Positions 37,540 to 47,353 of a stretch of DNA of 64,000 nt are shown piece after piece. Position numbers and translations under genes: made by a program. The notes beneath the pieces were generated by a model that was given only the letters and a program-made list of their open reading frames with translations, had not been told where the DNA came from and ran no database searches. Position 1 is the first letter of the stretch. Every line of letters begins with the position of its first letter. The stretch comes from Rheinheimera sp. (GTDB lineage: Bacteria; Pseudomonadota; Gammaproteobacteria; Enterobacterales; Alteromonadaceae), in assembly GCA_003543135.1 (NCBI GenBank), contig DPJG01000023.1, positions 310,001-374,000 of the forward strand, read 5' to 3'.

Positions 37540-37592
37540 AGTCTAGCCGCCTGCCTTTTGAAGTCAACGCCAACCAGTTACATAAGTTTACT
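37540..37592. promoter_or_regulatory. Divergent bio promoter region with candidate BirA operator
   Basis: An imperfect inverted repeat, AAGTCAACG (37561-37569) and AGTTTACTG (37585-37593), separated by about 15 bases, resembles the BirA operator (TTGTAAACC-N14-16-GGTTTACAA), though the match is only partial. On the minus strand TTGACT (37562-37567), 16 bases, then TAGACT (37540-37545) make a plausible bioB promoter whose -35 overlaps one half-site. On the plus strand GTTACA (37578-37583), 16 bases, TAATTT could serve bioA. BirA with biotinyl-AMP would repress both sides. Confidence 0.4.
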
Positions 37593-37614
37593 GCTGGCTA
37601 ATTTGTGAGCACCC

Positions 37615-38910
37615 ATGGCTATTGATCTTGCTTTTGACCGTGAACATATCTGGCATCCTTATACTTCGCTGAAAAATCCGTTGCCGGTATACCCTGTGGT
37701 GCGGGCTGAAGGTTGCAGGCTTTATCTGGAAGATGGCCGCAGTTTAATAGACGGCACCTCCAGCTGGTGGTCGGCGGTGCATGGGTATAACCACCCAGAG
37801 CTCAACGCTGCTGTCACCACCCAACTTGCCAATATGAGCCATGTGATGTTTGGCGGCATAGTGCATCAACCCGCAGTGGATTTAGCCAAACTGCTACTGT
37901 CGATGGTGCCAACTGGCTTAAACAAAGTGTTTTTTGCCGACAGCGGCTCTATTGCAGTGGAAGTGGCACTAAAAATGGCGTTGCAATATTGGTTGTCAAA
38001 GGGCGTACCGGAAAAAAGCAGAATATTAAGCCTGAGTAAGGCCTATCACGGCGACACCTTTGCCGCTATGGCGGTGTGTGACCCTGACGATGGCATGCAT
38101 ACTTTATTTCGCAGTCAGCTAACTCCGCATTTGTTCGCGCCAGCACCACAAAGCCGCTTTGACGGCGCATGGCAAGAAGAAGACGGTCAGAAACTGCGGC
38201 AGCTATTTGAGCAGCATCATCCTACGCTTGCCGCCATGATCATTGAGCCCGTGCTACAGGGCGCCGGCGGTATGCGGATGTATCATCCGCAGTATTTAAA
38301 CGTTTGCCGCGCTTTATGTGATGAATTTAATGTGCTGCTGATTTGTGATGAAATTGCCACAGGTTTTGGCCGCACCGGCAAGTTATTCGCCTGTGAACAT
38401 GCAGCCATCAGCCCGGACATTCTGTGTTTGGGCAAAGCGCTGAGCGGTGGGTACATCACCCTTGCCGCTACACTTTGCACGGATAAAGTCGCTGACGGCA
38501 TTGCGGGCGCCCTGATGCACGGTCCTACTTATATGGCCAATCCGCTGGCCTGCAGTGTGGCAGTGGCAAGCCTTAAGCTTATTGCACAGAATCGATGGCA
38601 ACAGCAGGTTCAGTGCATTGAACAGCAACTTAACACTGAACTTGCGCCTGCCAGGTTATTAGCGCAGGTTGCCGATGTGCGGGTATTAGGCGCTGTGGGT
38701 GTGGTAGAAATGACAGGCAACGTCGATGTGGCTTTATGTCAGCGGCTTTTTGTTGAGCTCGGGGTTTGGGTGCGGCCTTTTGGCAAACTCTTGTATCTGA
38801 TGCCGCCTTTTGTGATCAGCAGCAGCGAACTGACTGCCCTGACCCAAGCCATAGTCAAAGTCTGTCAACAACCTATCCTGACTACACAGGCACCTTTACC
38901 TGGCGCCTGA
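37615..38910 (+). CDS. bioA: Adenosylmethionine-8-amino-7-oxononanoate aminotransferase
   Basis: 431 aa (E. coli 429). The PLP lysine is Lys274 in [14 protein letters not shown], the same number as in E. coli. Diagnostic parts are [37 protein letters not shown] and [12 protein letters not shown]. It uses SAM as amino donor to make 7,8-diaminononanoate. It is divergent from bioB. Confidence 0.97.
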   Translation: MAIDLAFDREHIWHPYTSLKNPLPVYPVVRAEGCRLYLEDGRSLIDGTSSWWSAVHGYNHPELNAAVTTQLANMSHVMFGGIVHQPAVDLAKLLLSMVPTGLNKVFFADSGSIAVEVALKMALQYWLSKGVPEKSRILSLSKAYHGDTFAAMAVCDPDDGMHTLFRSQLTPHLFAPAPQSRFDGAWQEEDGQKLRQLFEQHHPTLAAMIIEPVLQGAGGMRMYHPQYLNVCRALCDEFNVLLICDEIATGFGRTGKLFACEHAAISPDILCLGKALSGGYITLAATLCTDKVADGIAGALMHGPTYMANPLACSVAVASLKLIAQNRWQQQVQCIEQQLNTELAPARLLAQVADVRVLGAVGVVEMTGNVDVALCQRLFVELGVWVRPFGKLLYLMPPFVISSSELTALTQAIVKVCQQPILTTQAPLPGA

Positions 38911-38929
38911 TTGTGTTGATATCAGGCGC
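38903..38929 (+). terminator. Hairpin at the bioA stop, possible terminator
   Basis: GCGCCTGAT / ATCAGGCGC, a perfect 9-bp stem with a 9-base loop, begins in the last bioA codons. The following sequence (AAAGGTACTTATTTATTTT) is only loosely T-rich. Confidence 0.4.
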
Positions 38930-38958
38930 AAAGGTACTTATTTATTTTGTGGCAGCCT

Positions 38959-39210
38959 TTACTCAGGCTGTAACTCACCCCGTTGTTTGGCACGGGCTTT
39001 ATTGATCGCCTCATCTATTGCGGCGACTTTGGGATCTTTTTTCTTAAAGGGGTCAGCTTTGCCGGATTTTTCTTTTTGTTTATCGGCCTGGGTTTGCAGG
39101 TAAACGCCACTCGCAACCGCTGATGTTGCATCAATCACATCGTTGCCGGTTCGCACCTGAACACAAGCAGTTAGCGCAAATAAAACAAAAACAATCAGAA
39201 TATTACGCAT
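38959..39210 (-). CDS. Small lipoprotein of unknown function
   Basis: 83 aa. Signal peptide with lipobox LTAC (Cys16). The mature part has a short hydrophobic stretch (ATSAVASGVYLQ) and then a very Lys-rich, charged C-terminal half (QADKQKEKSGKADPFKKKDP). ATG 39210 has AAGG upstream. I cannot name a family. It is convergent with bioA and follows the 124-aa membrane protein by 60 bp on the same strand. Confidence 0.7.
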   Translation of the reverse strand: MRNILIVFVLFALTACVQVRTGNDVIDATSAVASGVYLQTQADKQKEKSGKADPFKKKDPKVAAIDEAINKARAKQRGELQPE

Positions 39211-39270
39211 TAAAAACCTTAATTATTTTACATTTTTGTCACTTTAGACGCGCCAAACTGAACACCAGCT

Positions 39271-39645
39271 TTATAAAATAATCGCCAGATACAACAAGAC
39301 CGCCGAAGACATCAGCAATAACACCACCAGGTTATAACGCAGATGATCACCGGCGCGCCTTAACCTGAATCTGTTGAGTAGCAAACTCAGCAAACTGATA
39401 CCGCAGCACCACCACAACAGGTAAATCAGCCGCGCGGTTAGAGTGGGATCCCAATAATCCCGCACCTGGATATTCAGATATTGCAAAAAGCCAAACTGCA
39501 CTTCAGGCTTGGCGAGATGACTGATGCCCATCGCAATCACAAACACCACCCAACCGGCAATCGACAGCCAGTTGATGCTTTGTAACAGCCAGTCAGGACC
39601 ATGACGGCGGTTTTTTTTCGGTAATGATGCATTTTGCTCAGTCAA
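39271..39645 (-). CDS. Small inner-membrane protein of unknown function
   Basis: 124 aa with a basic N-terminus ([12 protein letters not shown]) and three transmembrane helices: about 25-45 ([18 protein letters not shown]), 72-88 ([18 protein letters not shown]) and 105-123 ([19 protein letters not shown]). The positive-inside pattern is clear ([12 protein letters not shown]). It is divergent from asnS across about 107 bp. No family recognised. Confidence 0.7.
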   Translation of the reverse strand: MTEQNASLPKKNRRHGPDWLLQSINWLSIAGWVVFVIAMGISHLAKPEVQFGFLQYLNIQVRDYWDPTLTARLIYLLWWCCGISLLSLLLNRFRLRRAGDHLRYNLVVLLLMSSAVLLYLAIIL

Positions 39646-39752
39646 ATCGGGCTTCCCGTCAATTTTTGCTTGTGTTGAACCGCCGCCTGCGTATGATTAC
39701 ACCTCTTAAGTTAAATTCAAATGTTTACACGCAGCAAGTTGGAGCCTATTGC

Positions 39753-41153
39753 ATGACGCATGCAGTGATTAAAGATGTTTTAGCCGGCAAATATGCAGTC
39801 GGCGACCTGGTTACCGTCAAAGGCTGGATCCGCACCCGTCGTGATTCCAAAGCCGGTATTTCTTTCCTCGCCGTACATGACGGCAGCTGTTTTGATGCAC
39901 TGCAAGCCGTCGCTCCGGCCGAATTAAATAATTACGAAACAGATATTAAACGCCTGACCACAGCTTGTTCTGTGGTGGTGACCGGTACTATTGCCCGCTC
40001 TGAAGGTCAGGGTCAGGCTTATGAAATTCAGGCCAATTCGGTTGAAGTACTGGGTTTTGTAGAAAATCCGGATACTTACCCTATGGCGCCAAAACGCCAT
40101 TCGATGGAATACCTGCGTGAACAGGCGCATTTGCGTGCCAGAACCAATATGGTTGGTGCCATTACCCGCGTTCGTCACTGCCTGGCACAAGCCATTCACC
40201 GTTTTTTCCATGAACGTGGTTTTTACTGGATCAGCACCCCTATTATTACCGGTGCCGATGCTGAAGGCGCTGGTGAAATGTTCCGGGTCAGTACTTTAGA
40301 TATGGAAAACCTGCCACGTGACGATAAAGGCAAAGTGGACTATAAACAGGACTTTTTTGGCAAAGAAACATTCTTAACTGTATCTGGCCAGCTGAACGTT
40401 GAAACCTACGCTTGTGCTTTGTCAAAAGTGTACACCTTCGGCCCGACTTTCCGTGCGGAAAACTCCAACACCACCCGTCACTTAGCCGAATTCTGGATGA
40501 TTGAGCCAGAAGTCGCTTTTGCTGAATTAAAAGACGTGGCACAGCTTGCAGAAGACATGCTGAAGTTTGTATTTAAAGCTGTGCTGGAAGAGCGCGCCGA
40601 TGATATGGCATTTTTTGCCGAGCGTGTTGACGATAAAGCCATCAGCCGTCTGCAGGACATTGTCAGTTCAAGCTTTGTGCGGATGGATTACACCGAAGCG
40701 GTAGAGATCTTAAAAACCTGCGGCAAAAAGTTTGAATACCCGGTGGAATGGGGTGTGGACTTACAGTCTGAACATGAACGTTATTTAGCAGAAGTGCATG
40801 TTGGCGCCCCTGTGATTTTGCAAAACTATCCAAAAGACATCAAAGCCTTTTATATGCGCATGAACGAAGATGGCAAAACTGTTGCTGCCATGGACATTCT
40901 GGCACCGGGCATTGGTGAAATTATCGGTGGTTCACAACGTGAAGAGCGTTTAGAGCAGCTCGACGCACGGATGGACGCCATGGGCCTGAACAAAGAAGAC
41001 TACAGCTGGTACCGCGACCTGCGCCGTTATGGCACAGTGCCCCATGCCGGTTTTGGTTTAGGTTTTGAACGTCTGGTGTCTTATGTCACTGGTGTGGGCA
41101 ACGTCCGTGATGTGATTGCCTTCCCACGGACGCCGGGCAACGCCGACTTCTAA
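39753..41153 (+). CDS. asnS: Asparaginyl-tRNA synthetase
   Basis: 466 aa, identical in length to E. coli AsnS. It has an N-terminal OB-fold anticodon-binding domain ([22 protein letters not shown]). The class II catalytic domain shows motif 2 ([20 protein letters not shown]) and motif 3 ([16 protein letters not shown]). ATG 39753 has GGAG 8 bases upstream; the frame is open upstream to 39624 but that part is not family-like. A weak promoter (TTGTGT, 16 bases, TATGAT at 39692-39697) lies upstream. A strong terminator follows. Confidence 0.97.
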   Translation: MTHAVIKDVLAGKYAVGDLVTVKGWIRTRRDSKAGISFLAVHDGSCFDALQAVAPAELNNYETDIKRLTTACSVVVTGTIARSEGQGQAYEIQANSVEVLGFVENPDTYPMAPKRHSMEYLREQAHLRARTNMVGAITRVRHCLAQAIHRFFHERGFYWISTPIITGADAEGAGEMFRVSTLDMENLPRDDKGKVDYKQDFFGKETFLTVSGQLNVETYACALSKVYTFGPTFRAENSNTTRHLAEFWMIEPEVAFAELKDVAQLAEDMLKFVFKAVLEERADDMAFFAERVDDKAISRLQDIVSSSFVRMDYTEAVEILKTCGKKFEYPVEWGVDLQSEHERYLAEVHVGAPVILQNYPKDIKAFYMRMNEDGKTVAAMDILAPGIGEIIGGSQREERLEQLDARMDAMGLNKEDYSWYRDLRRYGTVPHAGFGLGFERLVSYVTGVGNVRDVIAFPRTPGNADF

Positions 41154-41177
41154 TCGAAGCCCTCACGGTTTATCGAT

Positions 41178-41207
41178 AAAAAAAGCCATCGTAAAGATGG
41201 CTTTTTT
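41178..41207 (+). terminator. Terminator of asnS
   Basis: AAAAAGCCATC, loop GTAAA, GATGGCTTTTTT, an 11-bp stem ending in a T-run, 20 bp after the asnS stop. Confidence 0.92.
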
Positions 41208-41222
41208 ATGGTCACTTGCTTT

Positions 41223-41257
41223 CAAGAAAAAAACCACTCCTTAAAGGGTGGGTTTTG
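41223..41257 (-). terminator. Probable terminator of the ydjA-type gene
   Basis: On the minus strand AAAACCCACCC and GGAGTGGTTTTTTT form an imperfect stem (one bulge) followed by T-run. It is 20 bp beyond the stop of the nitroreductase gene. Confidence 0.55.
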
Positions 41258-41278
41258 GCTAAAGCAAATAGTCAGACT

Positions 41279-41839
41279 TTATTCAAAATAACTGAAAAAC
41301 TCCGCGGTATCCGGTATCGCTCTTTGTGGTGCTTCACCGGCACAGGTGCCGAGGTATAAATAACCAACAATTTCGTCATCTTCACCCAGACCAAGCGCTT
41401 GTTTTACAAATTCATACTGGGCGTAAGCGCCGGTGCGCCAGATGCCGCCAAACCCTTGGGCAAAAGCTGCCTGCTGCATTGCCATCACACTACAGGCGGC
41501 AGATTGTACCTGCTCCTGCAGCGGCACTTTGGCGTGTTCAGTACATTTGGCAATGCAGGCAATGACCATAGGCGCCCGCAGTGGTAATTGCCGTGCTCTT
41601 TCCAGTAATTCGTTGGCAATAGATGGATCTTCCTCAAGCGCAGCTTCAGCAAAAATATCACCCAGTTTTGCCAGCGCTTTTTTGCCCTGAAAAATCACAA
41701 AACGCCAGGGTTTTAAACCACCGTGATCAGGCACTTTTAATGCAGCCTGTTTTATCAGCTCTAATGCTTCGCCGGCCGGTGCCGGTTCAGTTAAACGTGA
41801 AGAAGAATAGCGGGTTGTTAATAACGTAATAGCATCCAT
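41279..41839 (-). CDS. ydjA: Nitroreductase-family flavoprotein, YdjA type
   Basis: 186 aa. It aligns by eye along its length with E. coli YdjA: MDAITLLTTRYSSSRLTEPAP, PDHGGLKPWRFV, ARQLPLRAPMVIACIAKC, SAACSVMAMQQAAFAQGFGGIWRTGA and DDEIVGYLYLGT. FMN-dependent NAD(P)H oxidoreductase, minimal-core nitroreductase; physiological substrate unknown. ATG 41839 gives the family N-terminus, although the frame is open 13 codons further upstream. It lies 134 bp downstream of glgA on the same strand. Confidence 0.92.
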   Translation of the reverse strand: MDAITLLTTRYSSSRLTEPAPAGEALELIKQAALKVPDHGGLKPWRFVIFQGKKALAKLGDIFAEAALEEDPSIANELLERARQLPLRAPMVIACIAKCTEHAKVPLQEQVQSAACSVMAMQQAAFAQGFGGIWRTGAYAQYEFVKQALGLGEDDEIVGYLYLGTCAGEAPQRAIPDTAEFFSYFE

Positions 41840-41973
41840 AACATCAGCCCTTGAAAAAATGCCCTGTAAGGCTAGCAAATAAAATCAAAGCACGACAATA
41901 GTTTTCATTCGCTCCGGGCTGATTGCTGCTGCGCTAAACAATCCGTGTTGAAGAAGCGAGCAGCAGCGCCCTG

Positions 41974-43383
41974 TTACTTCGCCTGTTGGTACATCTTGAG
42001 GTATTTTTCTGCTGCCTCGCTCCAACCAAAATATTGTTGCATACCTCTTTGCTGTACTTTCTGATATTTAGCTTTGTTCTGATATAAGGCCTCCGCCTGT
42101 TGTAAGGCGCCAAGCAAAGCCTCAACATCGGGCTCGGTAAAACTGATGCCGGTGGCGCCCCGGGCTGGCAGCGCCAGCACAGTATCTTTTAAGCCACCGG
42201 TCGCACGCACTATAGGCACAGTGCCATAACGCAGGCTGTAAATCTGGTTCAGGCCACAAGGCTCAAACAAACTTGGCATCAGAAAAAAATCACCGGCGGC
42301 TTCCAGCTGATGGGAAAAGTCTTCATCAAAACCTTCGATAAAACGGTATTGCAAGGGGTATTGTTGCTGTAAGGCTTTTAGTGGCTGAATATATTTTTGC
42401 TCACCTGTGCCCATCATCACAACCTGGGCATTGCTGCTGGCAAGCCAGTGGCTGAGCGCCGGGATCAGATAATCAAAACCTTTTTGCCCTGTCACCCGGC
42501 TGACGGACACAAACAAAGGCACCTTGCTGTCGGTCAGGCCCATCTGACGGCGCAGCTCGGTTTTACACCGGCTTTTCCCTGTTAAATCGGCGCTGTGGTA
42601 ATTAGCCACTAACGACTTATCGGTTTGTGGATCCCAGCGGCCATAATCACAACCATTCACAATACCGCTAAATTGCTGTTGTCTGGCCTGATACAAGCGG
42701 CTTAAACCGTTGGCGGCAGGTTCGGACAATAACTCTTGCCGATATCCCTGACTGACGGTATTAAAACTGCTGCAATGGGCAACGCCCAGACTTAACAGAC
42801 TGAGCGGCACGTCGGCCGGACAATCCGTTTTATCAATACCAAGGCCTGGCAGATCATGTTCTGCAATGCCCTGCTGATACGCAGCATTATGAATGGTAAA
42901 CACAAAACGGCTACCTGGCAGCAATCCCTGATGCTGCATTTGTTTCAGATACAGGGCGGCAAGAGCGGTCTGCCAGTCATGGCCGTGGATCACATCAGGT
43001 TCAATACCTTGCTGACTCAGGTAATAGAGTGCAGCTTTGCAAAAAAACGCAAAACGCAAAGCGTTGTCAGCATAAGGAAAATCACCATCATCATAAGGCC
43101 TGGGTCTGGCAAAAAAATCATGATGTTCAATCAGCGCTACCGCAATACCATCGCTTACCAGATGCCGCACTGCACAACCATAACGCTCAGTGCCAAGCTC
43201 AACATAAACGGATTGCCAGTCGTTTTGCAGCGTCTGGTTATACAAAGCACCATAACGGGGCATCAGCACTGTAACCTGATGCCCTTTTGCCTTAAGCGCC
43301 TGCGCCAGGCCGCGTGTTGCATCAGCTAAACCGCCGGTTTTAAGCAAACCTTCAAATTCACTGCACAAAAAGACTATTTGCAT
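41974..43383 (-). CDS. glgA: Glycogen synthase (ADP-glucose, GT5)
   Basis: 469 aa (E. coli 477). The ADP-glucose-binding KTGGLAD motif is at the N-terminus, with HGHDWQTALAALYLK, FTIHNAAYQQG and the C-terminal MPSLFEPCGLNQIYSLRYGTVP carrying catalytic residues. It extends alpha-1,4-glucan from ADP-glucose. It is the second gene after glgC with a 40-bp gap and the same strand, so cotranscribed. No branching enzyme gene (glgB) or glgX is present in the window. Confidence 0.96.
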   Translation of the reverse strand: MQIVFLCSEFEGLLKTGGLADATRGLAQALKAKGHQVTVLMPRYGALYNQTLQNDWQSVYVELGTERYGCAVRHLVSDGIAVALIEHHDFFARPRPYDDGDFPYADNALRFAFFCKAALYYLSQQGIEPDVIHGHDWQTALAALYLKQMQHQGLLPGSRFVFTIHNAAYQQGIAEHDLPGLGIDKTDCPADVPLSLLSLGVAHCSSFNTVSQGYRQELLSEPAANGLSRLYQARQQQFSGIVNGCDYGRWDPQTDKSLVANYHSADLTGKSRCKTELRRQMGLTDSKVPLFVSVSRVTGQKGFDYLIPALSHWLASSNAQVVMMGTGEQKYIQPLKALQQQYPLQYRFIEGFDEDFSHQLEAAGDFFLMPSLFEPCGLNQIYSLRYGTVPIVRATGGLKDTVLALPARGATGISFTEPDVEALLGALQQAEALYQNKAKYQKVQQRGMQQYFGWSEAAEKYLKMYQQAK

Positions 43384-43423
43384 CCGACCTTATCGCTCCT
43401 GCATGCCACACCGGGCTGCTGTT

Positions 43424-44656
43424 TTAATCAAAACCGACCAGCGCCCCTTTTGGGATCACCACAACACCATCAGGAGACACGTGAAAACGCTCCCTGTCCA
43501 GCACCGGATCTTCGCCGATAATGGTGCCTGGCGCAATTTTGACATCTTTATCAATAATAGCGCGGCGGATACGGCAACCCCGGCCAATATCGTTGTTGCC
43601 CATCAGCACACTTTTTTCAATATAACTGTGGCTGTGTACATGCACGTTATAACCCAGAATGGAGTGGTACACGATAGAACCACTGACAATACAACCTGCC
43701 GCCACCATAGAGCTGATAGCCTGCCCTGTTCTGTTCGCTTCGTCGTGCACAAACTTGGCCGGTGGCACAGGTGGCGTATAACTGCGTAGCGGCCAGTATT
43801 TGTTATATAAATCAATGGGCGGCACCACAGAAATTAAATCCATATTGGCTTCGTAATAAGAGTCGATAGTGCCAACGTCCCGCCAGTAACCCCAGGCCGC
43901 TTCTTTTTCACCGCGGATAATATTGGTTGAAAAGTCATACACATACACATCACCAGACGGAAAGAGTTTTGGAATGATGTTATGACCAAAATCGTGTTTG
44001 GAATCGGCTTGTGCTGCGTCTTCTTCCAGTACATCGACCAGACAGCGGGCTTCAAAAATATAATTACCCATAGACGCCAGCACAAAATCAGGATTGCCCG
44101 GAATAGTTTTGGGGTTAGATTTGGGTTTTTCTTCAAAACCAATCATTTTGCCCTGAGCATCCACTTCAATCACACCAAACTCGTGGGCTTGTGACACCGG
44201 CACCGGAATTGCAGCGACTGTCAGTTTGGCATTGCGCTGCCGGTGAAAATCCAGCATTTGCCGCACGTCCATTTTGTAAATATGGTCACCGCCAAACACA
44301 CAGACATGTTCAGGATCCAGGCCATGAATAAGATGCAAATTCTGATAAACCGCATCGGCAGTGCCCAGATACCAGTGTTTACCTGTTTGCATTTGCGCCG
44401 GAATAGGGTCGATAAATCTGTTGGTTAAACCCGTCACCCGCCAGGCACGGCTTAAGTGTTTCATCAGCGAATGGGATTTAAACTGCGTGATGACAAAGAT
44501 CTGTAATAAGTCTGAATTTACAAAGTTATTCAGCACAAAATCGATGATCCGGTAGTTACCACCAAAAGGCACTGCAGGTTTAGCGCGGATCCCGGTTAAT
44601 GGCGCCAGTCTGGTACCTTCCCCGCCAGCCAAAATCATTGTTAATACACCTGACAT
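43424..44656 (-). CDS. glgC: Glucose-1-phosphate adenylyltransferase
   Basis: 410 aa. It makes ADP-glucose, the committed step of glycogen synthesis. The nucleotide-binding motif is LAGGEGTRLAPLTGIRAKPAVPFGG. WYLGTADAVYQN, VFGGDHIYKMD and the C-terminal beta-helix repeats (GCIVSGSIVYHSILG, SVLMGNNDIGRGCRI) are normal. ATG 44656 has GGGAG 6 bases upstream; the frame is open to 44788 but without family sequence. Its 5' leader and upstream DNA carry candidate sigma-54, NtrC and CsrA sites (see separate entries). Confidence 0.96.
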   Translation of the reverse strand: MSGVLTMILAGGEGTRLAPLTGIRAKPAVPFGGNYRIIDFVLNNFVNSDLLQIFVITQFKSHSLMKHLSRAWRVTGLTNRFIDPIPAQMQTGKHWYLGTADAVYQNLHLIHGLDPEHVCVFGGDHIYKMDVRQMLDFHRQRNAKLTVAAIPVPVSQAHEFGVIEVDAQGKMIGFEEKPKSNPKTIPGNPDFVLASMGNYIFEARCLVDVLEEDAAQADSKHDFGHNIIPKLFPSGDVYVYDFSTNIIRGEKEAAWGYWRDVGTIDSYYEANMDLISVVPPIDLYNKYWPLRSYTPPVPPAKFVHDEANRTGQAISSMVAAGCIVSGSIVYHSILGYNVHVHSHSYIEKSVLMGNNDIGRGCRIRRAIIDKDVKIAPGTIIGEDPVLDRERFHVSPDGVVVIPKGALVGFD

Positions 44657-44662
44657 CTGAGA

Positions 44663-44672
44663 CTCCCTGTAA
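44663..44672 (-). promoter_or_regulatory. CsrA-like binding site over the glgC Shine-Dalgarno
   Basis: The mRNA reads UUACAGGGAG, containing UACAGGGA, which matches the core of the CsrA consensus RUACARGGAUGU. Its GGGAG is also the glgC ribosome binding site. In E. coli CsrA blocks glgC translation at such a site. Confidence 0.45.
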
Positions 44673-44836
44673 ATCAACACCAGTGCCGGTGGCAAATCAC
44701 TGTGCCTGCCGGCGTTTGATAGGTAACAGCCCTTATACCCAAACCTTTGTTGTTTTATTGCACGCCTGCAACAGCGCAGCAAACGCAAAAAAGTTGACTG
44801 CCGCGCCCTGCTTTGCCAAGCGCTGAATCAGCACGT

Positions 44837-44852
44837 TGCAAAGCCAATACCA
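44837..44852 (-). promoter_or_regulatory. Sigma-54-type promoter upstream of glgC
   Basis: On the minus strand TGGTATTGGCTTTGCA fits TGGCACG-N4-TTGCA: the -24 GG and -12 GC are exactly 10 bases apart and the TTGCA block is perfect, while C, C and G of the first block are replaced by T. Predicted transcript start is near 44826. Confidence 0.5.
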
Positions 44853-44949
44853 TGATGGATCACACATCGATAAAACCACTAACAGCCTGAATTAACGCCG
44901 CAGTGTGTGATTGAGTGTATGTCGTTGCTGTGGCAACTGTATGACAAAA

Positions 44950-44966
44950 TGCGCCTTTTTGGTGCA
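44950..44966. promoter_or_regulatory. NtrC-like enhancer site 1
   Basis: TGCGCC-TTTTT-GGTGCA matches the NtrC dyad TGCACC-N5-GGTGCA at 11 of 12 positions. Its centre is about 132 bp upstream of the predicted sigma-54 transcript start. Confidence 0.55.
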
Positions 44967-44978
44967 GGGTGATTTTTA

Positions 44979-44995
44979 TGCACCATGGTTTCGCA
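44979..44995. promoter_or_regulatory. NtrC-like enhancer site 2 (half-perfect)
   Basis: TGCACC-ATGGT-TTCGCA has one perfect and one weak half (3 of 6). Its centre is 29 bp from site 1, close to three helical turns, as with paired NtrC sites at glnA in E. coli. Confidence 0.4.
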
Positions 44996-45084
44996 CCAAA
45001 ACAATACACTTGTGCCAGTGATTTAATGTAATACTGCGTTCTGCCGCCTGCTGGCAAGTAAAATCCGGTTAATTTTTCTGCAAA

Positions 45085-45113
45085 TAAAAAAACCACCAGA
45101 AAGCTGGTGGTTT
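45085..45113 (-). terminator. Terminator of fadH
   Basis: On the minus strand AAACCACCAG-CTTT-CTGGTGGTTTTTTT, a perfect 10-bp stem with T-run, about 65 bp after the fadH stop. A further GC-rich hairpin, AACGGCG / CGCCGTT at about 45134-45157, lies between them. Confidence 0.88.
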
Positions 45114-45177
45114 GATAGTTTTTTCTTCAGGAAAACGGCGCTGTTGTTAACGCCGTTTCCGATGATGAATGCGCTTA

Positions 45178-47235
<2,058 letters not shown>

Positions 47236-47353
47236 TTAGCCGCTTTTAACTGCGCTGACAAGGATTAAACATTTTCTTACAAATTCCGTTTAAGTTTATT
47301 GCCTTAATTCGTTATCTTAGCCTCAGACAGAAGTATTTATATAGGTGTTTGTT

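Larger units (their letters stand above)
44657..45177 (-). other. 521-bp control region upstream of glgCA, no gene
   Basis: No convincing gene. In transcription order on the minus strand it holds the fadH terminator (45085-45113), two NtrC-like sites (44950-44995), a sigma-54-type promoter (44837-44852) and a leader of about 170 nt. The leader contains a GC-rich hairpin (44685-44713; GCCGG..GGCA / TGCC..CCGGC) and a CsrA-like sequence on the ribosome binding site (44663-44672). A 78-codon open frame at 44860-45096 has no start signal and unlikely composition. Confidence 0.7.

Noticed and set aside
42856-43329. 157-codon open frame opposite glgA
   Set aside because: Shadow of the conserved glgA frame; no Shine-Dalgarno.
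44860-45096. Minus-strand open frame in the glgC upstream gap
   Set aside because: No start signal, overlaps the fadH terminator and the NtrC-like sites, and looks random.
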